Source: Paramecium tetraurelia (lineage: Eukaryota > Ciliophora > Oligohymenophorea > Peniculida > Parameciidae). Taken from it: DNA of 64,000 nt. The position numbers and the translations under genes are program-made. Where the stretch lies: the NCBI RefSeq assembly GCF_000165425.1, contig NW_001799013.1, positions 170,463 through 234,462 on the forward strand. The letters run 5' to 3'. This document shows, piece after piece, positions 37,301 through 49,261 of the stretch; position 1 is the first letter of the stretch, and each line of letters begins with the position of its first letter. Under the pieces are notes generated by a model, which was not told the origin of the DNA, did no database searches, and saw nothing but the letters and a program-made list of their open reading frames with translations.

Positions 37301-40300
37301 GACAATTCTATAGGTTCTATATCTGGACCTCTTGCAATAATCAACAAACCACTAAAATTTTATATTTCATAAGTTTCGTAAGTGAGTATTTAGTTATTAC
37401 TTTAATTAATTGATTCATAAATTTGTTTCAGCTCTTTGGCTTTACGTTATTTTATTAACTTCTTGAATTTAAATAAATTCTAAAGGAATTCAGTTGATAT
37501 GTTGATATGGCAAGTATCTTGTATATAAAAGTCTAAATGCATCGTTGGCTATTAGCTTTAAATATTTAGATTGAGATCTAATAAAATAGGTTCTATGATA
37601 GGTTCCCATGCTAGTTTAGTTGAATGATAATTGACAGCTTCAAATTGATTTCTAATATGAAAATTTATATCATTTAGATTTAGTTCTAATTTCCAAAGTG
37701 GTTGGGTAAAAGTGAATCCAACTATTGGCAATGATTAACTGAATAAATCATCTATGAATACAGCTTGAATTTAGGATTCAACTCCAGTTGTCAATGAATA
37801 GGTCTTATCTCTATATTAAATGAGATAACTTGCTAAGTCATGAGAGGCATAGAATTCAGTGATTTGAGTTGATAATTTTTAAATCTCTTTAATCAAATAG
37901 CTTATATCTCTGGTACCAAATGCAAATTTCAACTGATTTGTCTTACAATTCATATAGTGTTTTATCACATCTTTTTGAAAGAGGACTCTCCACCCAAAAT
38001 CTATATTGCAAGAAGACAATAGTACTCTTTTAGTGCTCCTTTTCTTCAATTTGCTTGTCTATAATGTATATTATTAGGCAAATATTGCTTAGGCATCATA
38101 GAGTTTGATATCTATGGTCATCTCAGATTGATTATCAACGACTAGAATTCCTTTAGGAATACCTTTCACTTATAAGCAATCTTCATCTAAACTATCCTAC
38201 ATAAACATAATAGTAATGTATTCCTATTTAAATGAAATAGATTTTAGTTCACTTTATTTATACAGAACATATTTCTTATTAATTTCAACCTTCAATTAGT
38301 TACAAATAATCTAAAGATCAGGATACTAAGTCAAATAGGAATTAATAATGAATTTAGTAATATTCCAATCCTTTTTTAACTCGATTGGGTATTACTCCAG
38401 GATGGACCCTATTGTTTTAGCCCTATAGTTCAGAATACAGTAATAAAGAGTAAGTTTAAGAATAGAATTTCCATCTAAAATCTAGAATAAAAATAAAATA
38501 ATAAATTACTTGATGTTCAATTATTGTTGCACCTTTGTCACTCTTAATCTCCAGAAGTGTCTAATTTTCAAAATTATTCATTTCTTAATAAAAATCTCTA
38601 GTAATTGCAAAGTTCTAAAATGACAGTGTTACTTTATTATTAAATTGATTTCCAAAACTAGTCAAATTTAAATAAGTTAGTTGAATATTGATAAATGGTT
38701 TTTATTCATTTGCTAACACTACAGCATGTAAACTATTTAATTTTATTTAAAAAAATGATTAGAATTCTTACTATTATTTTTAATTCTGCACATTATTTAC
38801 AGGTTTATTACCATCCTATTCCAAAATATTTTATACATAGTAATCATCATTCCGAGAGACTTGACATTTATTCACAACTATTTGTCTGTCCTCCTCATTT
38901 GCAAAAGCCAAAGTTATAACTTAATTATTTGTAGTTAACTCAAGACTTAATTGCTATTTAATTTTGGTTTATTTATATGATATATTTTATAAATCTATCT
39001 TCATGATTTTCTCGTCTTTCTCAAATTCATACAAATTAATGAATTTGCCCTGAAAAGTCATTCTACATTTAATTTAATCTTTGACATAGTCATTACTAAA
39101 CATACAATACTTTTGTTAATTCTCTTCATTTCCTCTAAGTTGATTTTTCATTTCTTTTAATGGTTATTGAAAATGAGTTCCATAAAATTAATAAAAATAT
39201 TTATAAATAGTAGGATTGATCTTAAAATTTAAGTCTCCTAATTCTATTTCAGTACTGATCTAGTTATCTTACACTTTAATTACTAATCCTACATCACAAT
39301 TTGTTATCTTGACAAAATCTCTGGACATTATGATGCTGTTGAAACAGTATTATTGATGTATAAAGTCAATAGATGAATTGAACTTTTCAGAAAAGCCAAG
39401 TATTGTATCAAATATTTTAACTTCGTAAACTGATTGATTTTGAGTTTTATAATTAAAATCAATGGATCCTGGACTAAAAAGAAAGGTTTCCTTTCCATTA
39501 GTTGAGAGTAAATAGACTTTTTCTAATTTAATTTAAATATCCTATTCTTTTTTATCGCTTACTATTTCTTTTATTTGTTGCTTAGCTTTCCTTGTTAATT
39601 TCGGTAATTGACTTTCTGAAACAACAAAAAAATAAAATAAATCATAGTATTTTTCAAAATCTTATTGATTAAAAATGATTTGGAATGGACATGTCTATAT
39701 AAAGAGGCTTTCTTTCTTTTCATCATTTGTGTGATGCAATTCTAGACTGTATTTTTCTTCAAAATTTTTATTTTTGGATACTAAATAATTGATTTGATCT
39801 TAGAATTACAAGAGAACATCTCCTTACTTGACTGTGAAATCCAATTGCAATTAATTAGTTTTATTGATCAGCAAATTGACATTTTTGATATCGAAGATCA
39901 ATTTATTCAATTAATTCCTGTAATTAGATGATAACCCTATTTAGCATGAGTTTACAACCAATTCAAATTTGAGTTAAAGACTTTTTAGATCAAAATCGGG
40001 ATCTTAATCTATTTCATCAAGTATATTAACAATCTTTTCTCCCATTTTTTTATCATTTTTGACCATCCCTCCAAACCATCCCAATTTCTTTTTTCTCAAT
40101 TAAACTATCTCGTCTCCCTTATCGTATTTCAAAATTTCAAATTGTATTTGTTTTAGATCATTCATTGATTAAGTTTACACTAGTTAACACAATCTCTCAT
40201 ATTCTTAACATTCAGTTGACTACTCTAATAGAGAGATGGTTTTCAAAATATTTTTAATCTCCCCTTTGACATTTTGATCATCTTCTTTATTTGAACTCCT

Positions 40301-41083
40301 CTCTACTTATTTGTTTTATCTCTATGTAAATTGTTATACATAATCAGAGAATAGATAAATTGAATTACACTGAGTTTTAGAGCAATTAAAAATTAGCTAA
40401 TCGAATACTATGCCTAATTAGAAGGATAGATTTTCTGAGTCTTGTTCAGCCACATCTTCAAGAGTAGCATATGCATTTAATTAAGTAATTGTATCTTGCC
40501 AAAATAGTTGTAGGTTATTGATTTCAATGTTCCTTAATTTGGCTTGATTGGGATTCAGAGAGGATTTACAGGTTAAATGTTATAATTTGACACCAAAGGA
40601 GTTCTCAGTGCAATACTTATCTATGAAGGTGATGTTTAAACTATTTAATTCAACTTCGACGTTTTGGATCAAATTAAATACAAACTTCTTCTTTGGGTCT
40701 TATTGTTATTTATCTTGTGCTGCCATTCCTTTTAGGAGATTTTCGACTAAGGAATTTCGAAATTTATCAAGAATTTATAATTTAATAGCACTTTCCATAA
40801 CAAAATTTCCATATAAATTTAGTATTTCTATTACAATATTGAGAGAATCAATTTTGATAGAAGATGATTTCCCTAAAGTAATAATCACATTATTGATCAT
40901 GCTCTCTTTAATTATAAGTGGCAAATTGAATTTTTTAAAAATGGAAGGCTTGAATTACATGTTGTTTAATTGAATTTATCCCTTAGTCAATTGAGTCGTA
41001 ATCTGCTCCTTGGAAATGTTATCAAAATACTCATACACATAAGTATTGATATAATCTGTGAGATAGGACTTCAAAAATTACAT
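34303..41083 (-). CDS. VPS13-like bridge-type lipid-transfer protein, 2,250 aa
   Basis: A giant frame from ATG (complement of 41081-41083) to TGA (complement of 34303-34305) with a single 28-nt intron (38482-38509). I found no other TGA in phase over 6.7 kb. The N-terminus matches the chorein domain of VPS13/ATG2: LTDYINTYVYEYFDNISKEQ, LTKGQIQLNNMQFKPSIF, FNLPLIIKESMINNVIIT. Later parts fit the repeating-beta-groove body and the middle region with Asn-containing turns (EFINQTPFNISIDKHCPEI, FNSPYLINNTDLDLIFYQG), which recalls the VPS13 adaptor-binding repeats. These proteins form a hydrophobic channel that moves phospholipids between organelles at contact sites. It is shorter than human VPS13 (over 3,000 residues). 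I did not identify a C-terminal PH domain. Confident family call, paralogue unknown. Confidence 0.9.
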
Positions 41084-41164
41084 TATTAATAATAAAGAGT
41101 ATAATAGGTCAATAGATTAATTAATTTATATTCAATTATTATTAACATCTGATAATATATTTAG

Positions 41165-43404
41165 ATGGCAGGAAAAGAAGCAACTTTAGTATTATTGGAT
41201 GTGGGTGCCTCAATGTATGAACCATACAAGTAGGCTCAAGGAAAGAATATCACAAGATTGGAATTAGCTGTTGATTGTATAGGAATGATGATCTAATAAA
41301 AAATCTTTAATTACAAAAATCATGAAGTCGGATTGGTTCTGTTTGGAACAGAAGAGGCTGAGGACGGGAATACTTTTTATATTTAAGTAATGTCGCCCCC
41401 AGATCTAGAATTCTATAGAAATCTGACAGAATTACCAAATCACGACGTTCCTAAAATAAAGGGCGGAGATATTTTTGATGCATTGGATAAAGCAGTTAGT
41501 ACTTTGGATGAATACGTAAAGGCGAAGAAGATGGAAAAGAAGATATTTGTACTAACAGCAGGGTTCGGATAGACAGATTATAATGAGAAAAAAATAGGAA
41601 AGTTAATTAAGATGATTGAAAAAGTAGATGTGAAAATCAATTTCATAGCCATGGATTTTATGAATGAATATGATGTTGAATTGGATGATCCGACCAAACC
41701 TGAGAATTAAGCTACCTTAAATGATCGAATGCTTAATGCTGTCTACTAACATTAAGAACAATCAATAAATTCTCGTTTGATTTATTAAATGGTTTAAGAA
41801 CTTAGGAATCATATGAGAATATTTCCAGCCAATATTGCATTTGAATTATATTCACAATTTCATACAAAATAAATGCAAGCAAGAGCATCATTTAGAGGAG
41901 ATTTCTAAATAAATGATGAAACATCCATTTAAGTATTAATCTATAAGCGATGTGCAGAGGATAGATTACCTAGTTTAAAGAAACATTCAGCTATTGGAGA
42001 ATATAGTAGTGAGCCAACTAGAAACATTGTTAGAAATGACAGTATTCATTACAATCCAGAAGATCCCAATATGAATCCTATTGAGAGGGAAAATATCATT
42101 AAGGGCTATCAATATGGAAGAAACTTAATTCCTGTTGATAGTCTCATGGAAGAGAAGATGAAGTATTAATGTAATAGATCATTTTAATTGCTTGGTTTCG
42201 TAGAGAGATCTTAAATCCCTCGACATTATTTCATATTCAATGTAGATATGGTGATAGCTATTGATTGTGAAAAGGCTAGGAAATCATTGTCTGCATTGAT
42301 AATCGCTTTGATTGCCACTAAAAAAGTTGCAATTGCAAGATTCGTTGGTAGATAAAAATCTTCTCCTAAATTAATGTTGTTATTGCCCCATAAATCAAAG
42401 AGTTATTAATGTTTCTGGATGATTTCTTTACCCACTTCTGAAGATATTAGACATTTCCAATTCTCTACTTTAAGAAAGTCCACTCCGAATTAATAATCAG
42501 CAGTAGCTACGTTGATTGATAAAATGAATTTAGAGACTATCCCAAATGAATCAGGAGAGCCAGAGGAACTATTAAAAATGAAATACATTGCAAATCCAAC
42601 TAGACAATATTTCTAATAAGTGGTTATGCATAAAGCCATTACAAGAACCGATGTCATCCCTCCAATCTCACCTTTAATTCTTGATTACTTGCATCCTGAA
42701 AGGAGAGTATATAATTATGCCTAAGATGCTATACAGAGAGTGAAAAATGCATTTAAATTCAAAGTAAACGATATCAAGAAGCCGTAAGATAAAAAGGTAT
42801 TTTGGAAGTAATTATTTGATGAATAAACTGCATAATAATAGGTTCCAGAATAGATAGAGGAGGAAATAGTAGAAATCAATAGAGAAGAGGAAGAGATGGT
42901 TAACATGTTTGCTAAATAGAAGTTTGGATTCAATGATGATATAATATAAGAAATAGGTTCTGTGGATCCTATCTCTGATTTTAAGAAAATGATCACTGAA
43001 AAAAGGGTTGATTTAGTCGACTCTGCTCTTCAATAAATTCAGAAGGTTATTAATGCACTAGTTGATTAATCAGTGAAGGGAAGTTTCTTCCCTAAGGCTT
43101 TGGAATGCTTAAAGGAGATGAGGAAGGCTTGTATTTCAGAAGATGAAGCTCCTGTTTTCAATAAGTTCCTATTTGTATTAAAGGACAAATACAATCAGTA
43201 ATTATTTTGGGCTCAGATAGTGCAATAAGGAATCACTTTGATCAGTGATATTGAAAATCATAAATCCTCTGTCACTGCTGAGGAGGCTTAAGATGTATAT
43301 ATGATTGTAATAGTTAGTTCTTGAACAAGGAAGATAATAAACATTAGTAAATGGTGGACTAATTACAAAATGAGGAAGAAGACTTGCTAGCTGATATTGA
43401 ATGA
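41165..43404 (+). CDS. KU80: Ku80 DNA-end-binding subunit
   Basis: 738 residues after one 23-nt intron near the 3' end (43295-43317), from ATG 41165 to TGA 43402-43404. The N-terminal vWA-like domain starts ATLVLLDVGASMYEP. The DNA-encircling core has the Ku signature: QLLGFVERSQIPRHYF, then LSALIIALIATKKVAIARFV and FWMISLPTSEDIRHFQFS. The C-terminal arm reads ISPLILDYLHPERRVYNYAQ, followed by an acidic helical domain. After splicing the protein ends NEEEDLLADIE, resembling the conserved EE-x-DLL tail that recruits DNA-PKcs in other Ku80s. Ku70/Ku80 load on broken DNA ends for end joining. In Paramecium one Ku80 paralogue is specialised for programmed genome rearrangement; which paralogue this is cannot be told from sequence alone. 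It is divergent from the VPS13 gene, 81 bp away. Confidence 0.93.
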
Positions 43405-43574
43405 TTATAATAATTTATAAGAATCAAAAATTAAGTCATTGATTTACAAATATCAGCATGATTCCAACTATTATCTTAAGCCCGGTAATTAATTGAATAA
43501 TTGTAATTTGAAATTGGGAAGCCTGTTAATGGCACCACCTTATTTCTGTTATATGATAAATTTAGGATTAATCT

Positions 43575-44657
43575 ATGAAACGGGCATTTGACTATGTATC
43601 TCATATGGCACTTCTTGTTCTTAGTAATGTAATATTTTATAACCGAGACGAGATTCCTTAGGAGAAGTGATCAAATTTCTCTTTCTGTTTGGAGTTCTTG
43701 CACATCCTGTACTACTCCTACAAGTATAATTGTGATTCCTCATTGTGTTGGCATCCTCAGGTACTGATAATAACAGCACTGGTTTTGAGAAATGCAAAAT
43801 GTTCATTTATTGTGTTTTCTTAGTTGGAATATAGTTAGTTCTCTTTCTATCGGTTTCAACTGTCTTTGGCTTAGCCTATCTAAAGAATTTCACAATGGCA
43901 TTTGGTTTAATGAAAAAATTGGAATCATTTTGTATAAACATTATTTATATGAATTATTAGATTAAGGGAAACATTAACTATCACCTTGATATTATTGCTT
44001 CTCAATTAAATGAAAGTTCCAATATCACTATCAATGCATTTACATCCAAAAACACAAAAATACCTATTGGGTGCAAATTTCAATGGTTCAAAATATGTGA
44101 CACCGAACGCATTAGAATTGAAAGTTAGGGGAATATTTATCAATGCAGCATATTCGATATTGGTTATAGAATAGAAGCTAATGTGCAATCATTTGAATCT
44201 GGATAAGAAGGGTAAGCAATTGTGGAATTTCAAAAAATTCAAATTTCCTCTCAATTGGAAATCAAGCTTTCCCAATTATATCATAATAACATGAAGTAAC
44301 CTAACGGATAAACTTAGATAATAAATCATAGCCAACGATTAAAATTGGATATTCTCTCTTGATTGTTTAGAAAATAGTACATAGCAATAAAAAATCATGT
44401 ATTCTGATTAATAGTTGCTTCCAAGTTAGAACCAACTTTAAGCACATTTTATGAATCAGACTTTGAAATTCAAAAGCAAAGAGGATAAAGGTATCCATAA
44501 ATATTCATTTAGATTCATTTTGTGCTTTTTTTGTTTGTATGTAAGCTTTAAGAAGAGTTCATATCAAATTCATAGCGTATAATATTGGCAAAATGAATCA
44601 GAAGCAAGTCAACTTTTAATAACTATTGAATTCTCAATTGTAATAATTGATCAATGA
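43575..44657 (+). CDS. membrane protein with extracellular domain; 3' end splice-dependent
   Basis: Four short introns (29, 31, 29 and 22 nt) give a 323-residue frame from ATG 43575 to TGA 44655-44657. It has a membrane-proximal Cys cluster (YNCDSSLCWHPQKCKMFIYC), a strong helix (VFLVGIQLVLFLSVSTVF), an extracellular-like region with Cys and Asn-x-Ser/Thr sites (LNESSNITINAF, IPIGCKFQWFKICDTE) and a last hydrophobic stretch (FRFILCFFCLYVSF). An upstream open segment (NNCNLKLGSLLMAPPYFCYM) suggests extra 5' exons. If a fifth canonical intron at 44491-44512 is spliced, the frame does not stop but runs into the coiled-coil gene that begins at 44593. I do not recognise the family; the 5' end is uncertain. 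Confidence 0.5.
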
Positions 44658-47600
44658 AAAAACTTAATATGGCCCTAAGAAACTTGAGATCCAATAGACC
44701 AATCTCTAATTGCCATCTAGTTCAGATCAGAGAACAACCATTTAAATAAATCAATTAAGGTAAGAAATTACGTAGTTATAAAATGAGAAACAGAAGCAAT
44801 AGTAATCGATTGATAAATTAAGTAGAGAGAACAAAGAATTAGGTAATTTGTAATAAATAATGTAGAATCAAATTAAAGATAACAGACATCTTCTAAAGAT
44901 CAAATAGAAAGTTTGGATAGACTAATACAATCTCTGAAGAATGAAGTATTCTCCTTGAAGTAGAGAGAAACTGATTTAATGAATTAAAATGCAAGATTGA
45001 CCATAGTGTTGAATGAGAAGAATGAAAGATTTGAAAACTCATTATCATAGTCATAAATCTTAGACAATTATCAGATTAAACAATATTAGGAATTGCTAAC
45101 TGAATCAAACCAAGACAAATTAAAATTACAGGATGAATTAAGCAAAGTCTAAAAATAAACTCATTAGTAAAAATCAAATTTAAATATTGAATTTGAGAGA
45201 GAAAAACTCATCTCAACAAATCAAAAACTGATGCAAGAGATTTAAAGTTAAACTAAAACCATAAATGAATTATAAATTGAAATTGAAATGCTCAAGAATA
45301 TGAGTCGTATCTCTATGAATATGTCATAAATATAAGATCCTATAGTATAAACTAAACTTGATTAAATCGAATAAGAAAATGTTTATCTCCAAAAAAAAAT
45401 TGAGATTCTAGAGGATGAATTACAAAAAAAGAAGACACAAAAACCTTAAAAACAGCAATTGGATAAAGATTTATAAATATAACAATTATGTGATGCAAAT
45501 AAAAGATATTTAAATGAAAATATCAAATTGTATGAAGAAATTAGATCAATCAGGGAGAGATTAGACATTTCACAAATTATGAATTCATCTATTAAAAATT
45601 CAAATGTGCATGAGAACATTCTAAGTAATCAATTAGAATAATAAATTGAATAAATGTCATCCATGCATAATCTAGAAATGCAATAACTTAAAAAAAAACT
45701 TGAAAAAGCTACAACTGATTTACAGGATGCATTCGTATCCAAAAAACAATAGGAATAATTGGAAAAGTAAAATAAGAGATTAGCTGAAGAAAATCTTTAT
45801 TTGTAAGAGTAAATTAAGAATCTGGCAGATCTTAATACTTCAAAATCATTCTCTGTTAATATGACAAATATCATTTGCAGTGATCAATATAAATAACTTG
45901 AAGAGTAATTGAATATTTAGAAGAGAAGATTCTAGGAAGTTTAATCAAGATTAGATTTCTAGTTACAAAGAGATGCTCAATAATAAGAAAAAATTAAGCA
46001 ATTTGAGGTAGAACTACTAAAATACTAAAGCCAAGTCTAAAAAGTAGATAAGTTAGAGAATAAATTATTGCCAGATGACTTATACAAGGAAAACAAATAA
46101 ATTGATTAAGAATTGACTATTTTGATCTAAGAAAAAGAATACCATACTTCAAAGATCAAACAATAAGATAATTAGATTTTTGAATTAAAATAAAAGGTTA
46201 TGTAGTTATAAGAAGAGAATCGAACACTCAGGCTATTTCCATAAAGTGCTGAAACTCAAATGAAATAGTAAATAGCATAGTTGCAGCTATAGAATCAAAA
46301 TTTAACTGAATAGATGTTGAAATTGTAAAATCAATAAAATATCTTTAAAGATCTAAGCCAAAGTCATATCTCAATGAATGAAAGCATTTTTGAGTCCAAG
46401 ATATATGAGGGCAAGGAGTATAAACTTTTAGAGAATCAAAAAGAATTACTTCATCTTGAAAATCAATAATTAAAAAAATAAATTAATAAAGATTAATTAG
46501 TTTAATAAGAAAACTAAGAGCTAAAGCATTTACTTGAAAAAGCTAGAGCTCAGTTTAATGATAAAATTTAATCTCTTTAATAAGAACTATAGAGCAAAAT
46601 AGCAAATAATGAGAAGCTATCTCTCGAAATTGATAGATTAAATAATATGAAGTCAGGTCAGGATTATGTGTAATCTACTTATGAAGATTCATTAGTCAAA
46701 AGTTTAAAACTACAAATTCTTGCTCTTTAATAAGAAAATAGCAAATTAATGCAAGATGTTGCAAATTATAGATCAACTATTCAAGATAAATCTATGATTG
46801 ATCAAATCAATTAGAGCTATTCTAAAAGATAAAACCAAGATTCAGATGACTCGTAGTAACTCATCAATTAATTAAGAATTTAATTGGCTGAGAAGACTCA
46901 TCAATTGAAGATAGTTTCAACAAATTATTAATAAAGCAATGAAGATCTTTAATTGATAATTAATAAACTAGGATAAGAGAATTAAAATATTAGCGAAGTT
47001 CATAATTCGATCAAGACTAGATTGGAGACATAAATCTCTAAATTAATCGAACAATTAAAAGATAAAGATTAATAAATCACTCAAATGTCGGTAGGGGTGA
47101 GTCCATATGGAAGTTAAAGTAGAATCACGCAATAAGAAGATGAACTCTAGAAGAAGACTAATTAAATTGAATAATTAATTTAATAAAATAAAGCATAGGC
47201 TTTATAAATAAATACTTTATATTTCGAACTCTAAGAATTGAAATTGACCACTTCATCTAGATTTGTAAGCAAAGAAGGTAATAGAGAGACAGAATAATAA
47301 ATAGGAAATCAAAAATTAGAATAGGAGAAGTAACAATAAAAAATAGTCATTAATGATCTTTTGAGTGAAAATTCAAAATTTTAAGGTACTATCTAAAAGT
47401 TGCACAAGGAACTTAATGAATCATAGGTAAAACTATAGTAAAAGATTGAAGATTGTTAAAAGATATTAAAGGCTTAATAGTCAACCTAGATAGAAATTGA
47501 AACCTTAAGAAAGGAAAATCAATCTTTGTCCTTGAAGGTTCAGGAATAAAAGGTGTAATCTAATTAAGAGATTGATGAATTAAAACTTAAATTACACTAA

Positions 47601-48767
47601 TTAAGTTCATATAGTGTAATTGATGAAAAACAAGAGTAAATAAAATCCAATTCGATATTGAACTAAACTATTTAATAGTTGTAATAAAAGAATATTGAAA
47701 TTGAAATGAGATGTAAATAATTATTATTAGAATCTCAGGATCTCACAGCTTGCATTTAAGAAAAGGATTTTTAACTTAAGTAGTAAGCACAACAAAATAA
47801 TTGTTTAAGTAAAGAATTAGATAATGAACAGGAGAAGAGTTAAAATTTTAAGAAAAAGATTTAGGAGTTATAATAATTAATTAGAAACAACGAGAGTGAA
47901 AATTAAGAATTATAATTAAAAATTAAAGATCTTGAAAATGCATTACTTATTAAGGATAAGACTATATTCAATTAAAATACTTAATTAGTTGAATTTGAAA
48001 AACTGATGTCTTTTGATAAAAGTTCTGATTCTTACTTGATAACTAAAAGTTTTCATGCTTAATTCAATAATTCATAAGATTATACTGAAAAGATATACTC
48101 AGACAATTAAAAAACTGTATTAAATGGTTAGAAACATTAGAATCACAATGATTTTTAAACAAAAAATAAAATGGACACCATAGAATCAAAGTAGCAAATA
48201 GAATTGTAGAATTAAAAGATATCTACAGAATTATAAATCTAAACAACAAGAGTGAATGCTTTACAATAAGAATTATAAGCATTCAAAGGGTAAAATTAGA
48301 AATTAAATGAATAAATAGTGTAATAAGAAGAATTTATACGCTTGTTAAAGTAGAATCAATAACCACAATTGAATACTAGTAATTATAATGGTAGAATGGG
48401 ACAGGGACAAAGTTAAAATGAAATAATTGATTTGTTGAAGGTTGAAAATAAGTAGTTGAAGGAATATAATTAAAAATTAGAAAAAGAAGTATAGGAATTT
48501 GAAAATTAGAAAATAATATCTTAACAAAAGATGACCATTTCTGAATTTCAGTTAATGTAATTCGAATAAGAATAACTTAAAATGCAAAACTCTAAACTTT
48601 TAGAAATAGGTATTGATTTTTATAATTTAGTTAAATAATAATAGTAATAAATTGATAGATTATCTAAGAGCAATCTCGCTTTAATGGAAGAGAACAATAG
48701 ATTGAATGACTAGCTTAAAGATGTCCAAAATATAAGTTATTATAGTAGTGACTCATAAATTCATTGA
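44593..48767 (+). CDS. long coiled-coil protein, 1,383 aa
   Basis: ATG 44593 to TGA 48765-48767 with one 23-nt intron (44843-44865). It is almost entirely Gln/Glu/Lys/Leu/Asn in heptad-like order, for example DQIESLDRLIQSLKNEVFSL, KLLENQKELLHLENQQLKK and ELEALK-type repeats. Hundreds of Gln are encoded by TAA/TAG, so it is invisible under the standard code. There are short non-helical breaks (MSVGVSPYGSQSR; NTSNYNGRMGQGQSQ), and the protein ends SYYSSDSQIH. Such proteins form rods in basal-body rootlets, cortical fibres or Golgi tethers; I cannot choose between these. It may be the second part of a larger protein if the upstream membrane gene is spliced into it. Confidence 0.85.
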
Positions 48768-49261
48768 AATAGACTGACATATAAAGTTATTTCAATTATA
48801 CATTGATATTATTTTATATTTCACATAAGTATTGTTTTATAGTATTCTACTATTTGTATTGCTGATAAAAAATATGTAAACTAATTTAATTTGATATATT
48901 GATATTTTATTATTTCTCATTGTTACAATTTTAATTTCAATCTTTTTGGATCTAATATATTTTTAAAGTATTTATTATTTTAGATTTAACCTTTCTGGTT
49001 ATGCTTCTACTATTAAAATCCATATTATTTTCTTTTATGTAAATATTGTGAATCTTATTGTATTTTGAATTTCCTATGGCGATTGATCATCATCTCTTAG
49101 TTTCTCTACTCCACTTAATTCTTGATATTACTTTATAACCCAATTATGTGTTTTATAGATTAATAATGTTGAATGTGAGAGATTCTCTGATAATCATATA
49201 AAAGATGACATAGAGTTTTAATTAAGGAGAAAACACCTGAAATTTATCAATTCGTTTTTAT
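48768..49261. other. intergenic, weak possible 5' exon
   Basis: AT-rich spacer. A short frame from about 49165 (MLNVRDSLIIIQKMTQSF) ends in TGA before 49245. It might be a 5' exon of the following gene, but I see no fitting splice sites. Confidence 0.4.

Noticed and set aside
43575-43760. TGA codons in the membrane-protein gene suggesting readthrough as Trp
   Set aside because: Introns of 29, 31 and 29 nt remove them and keep one frame; readthrough is not needed.
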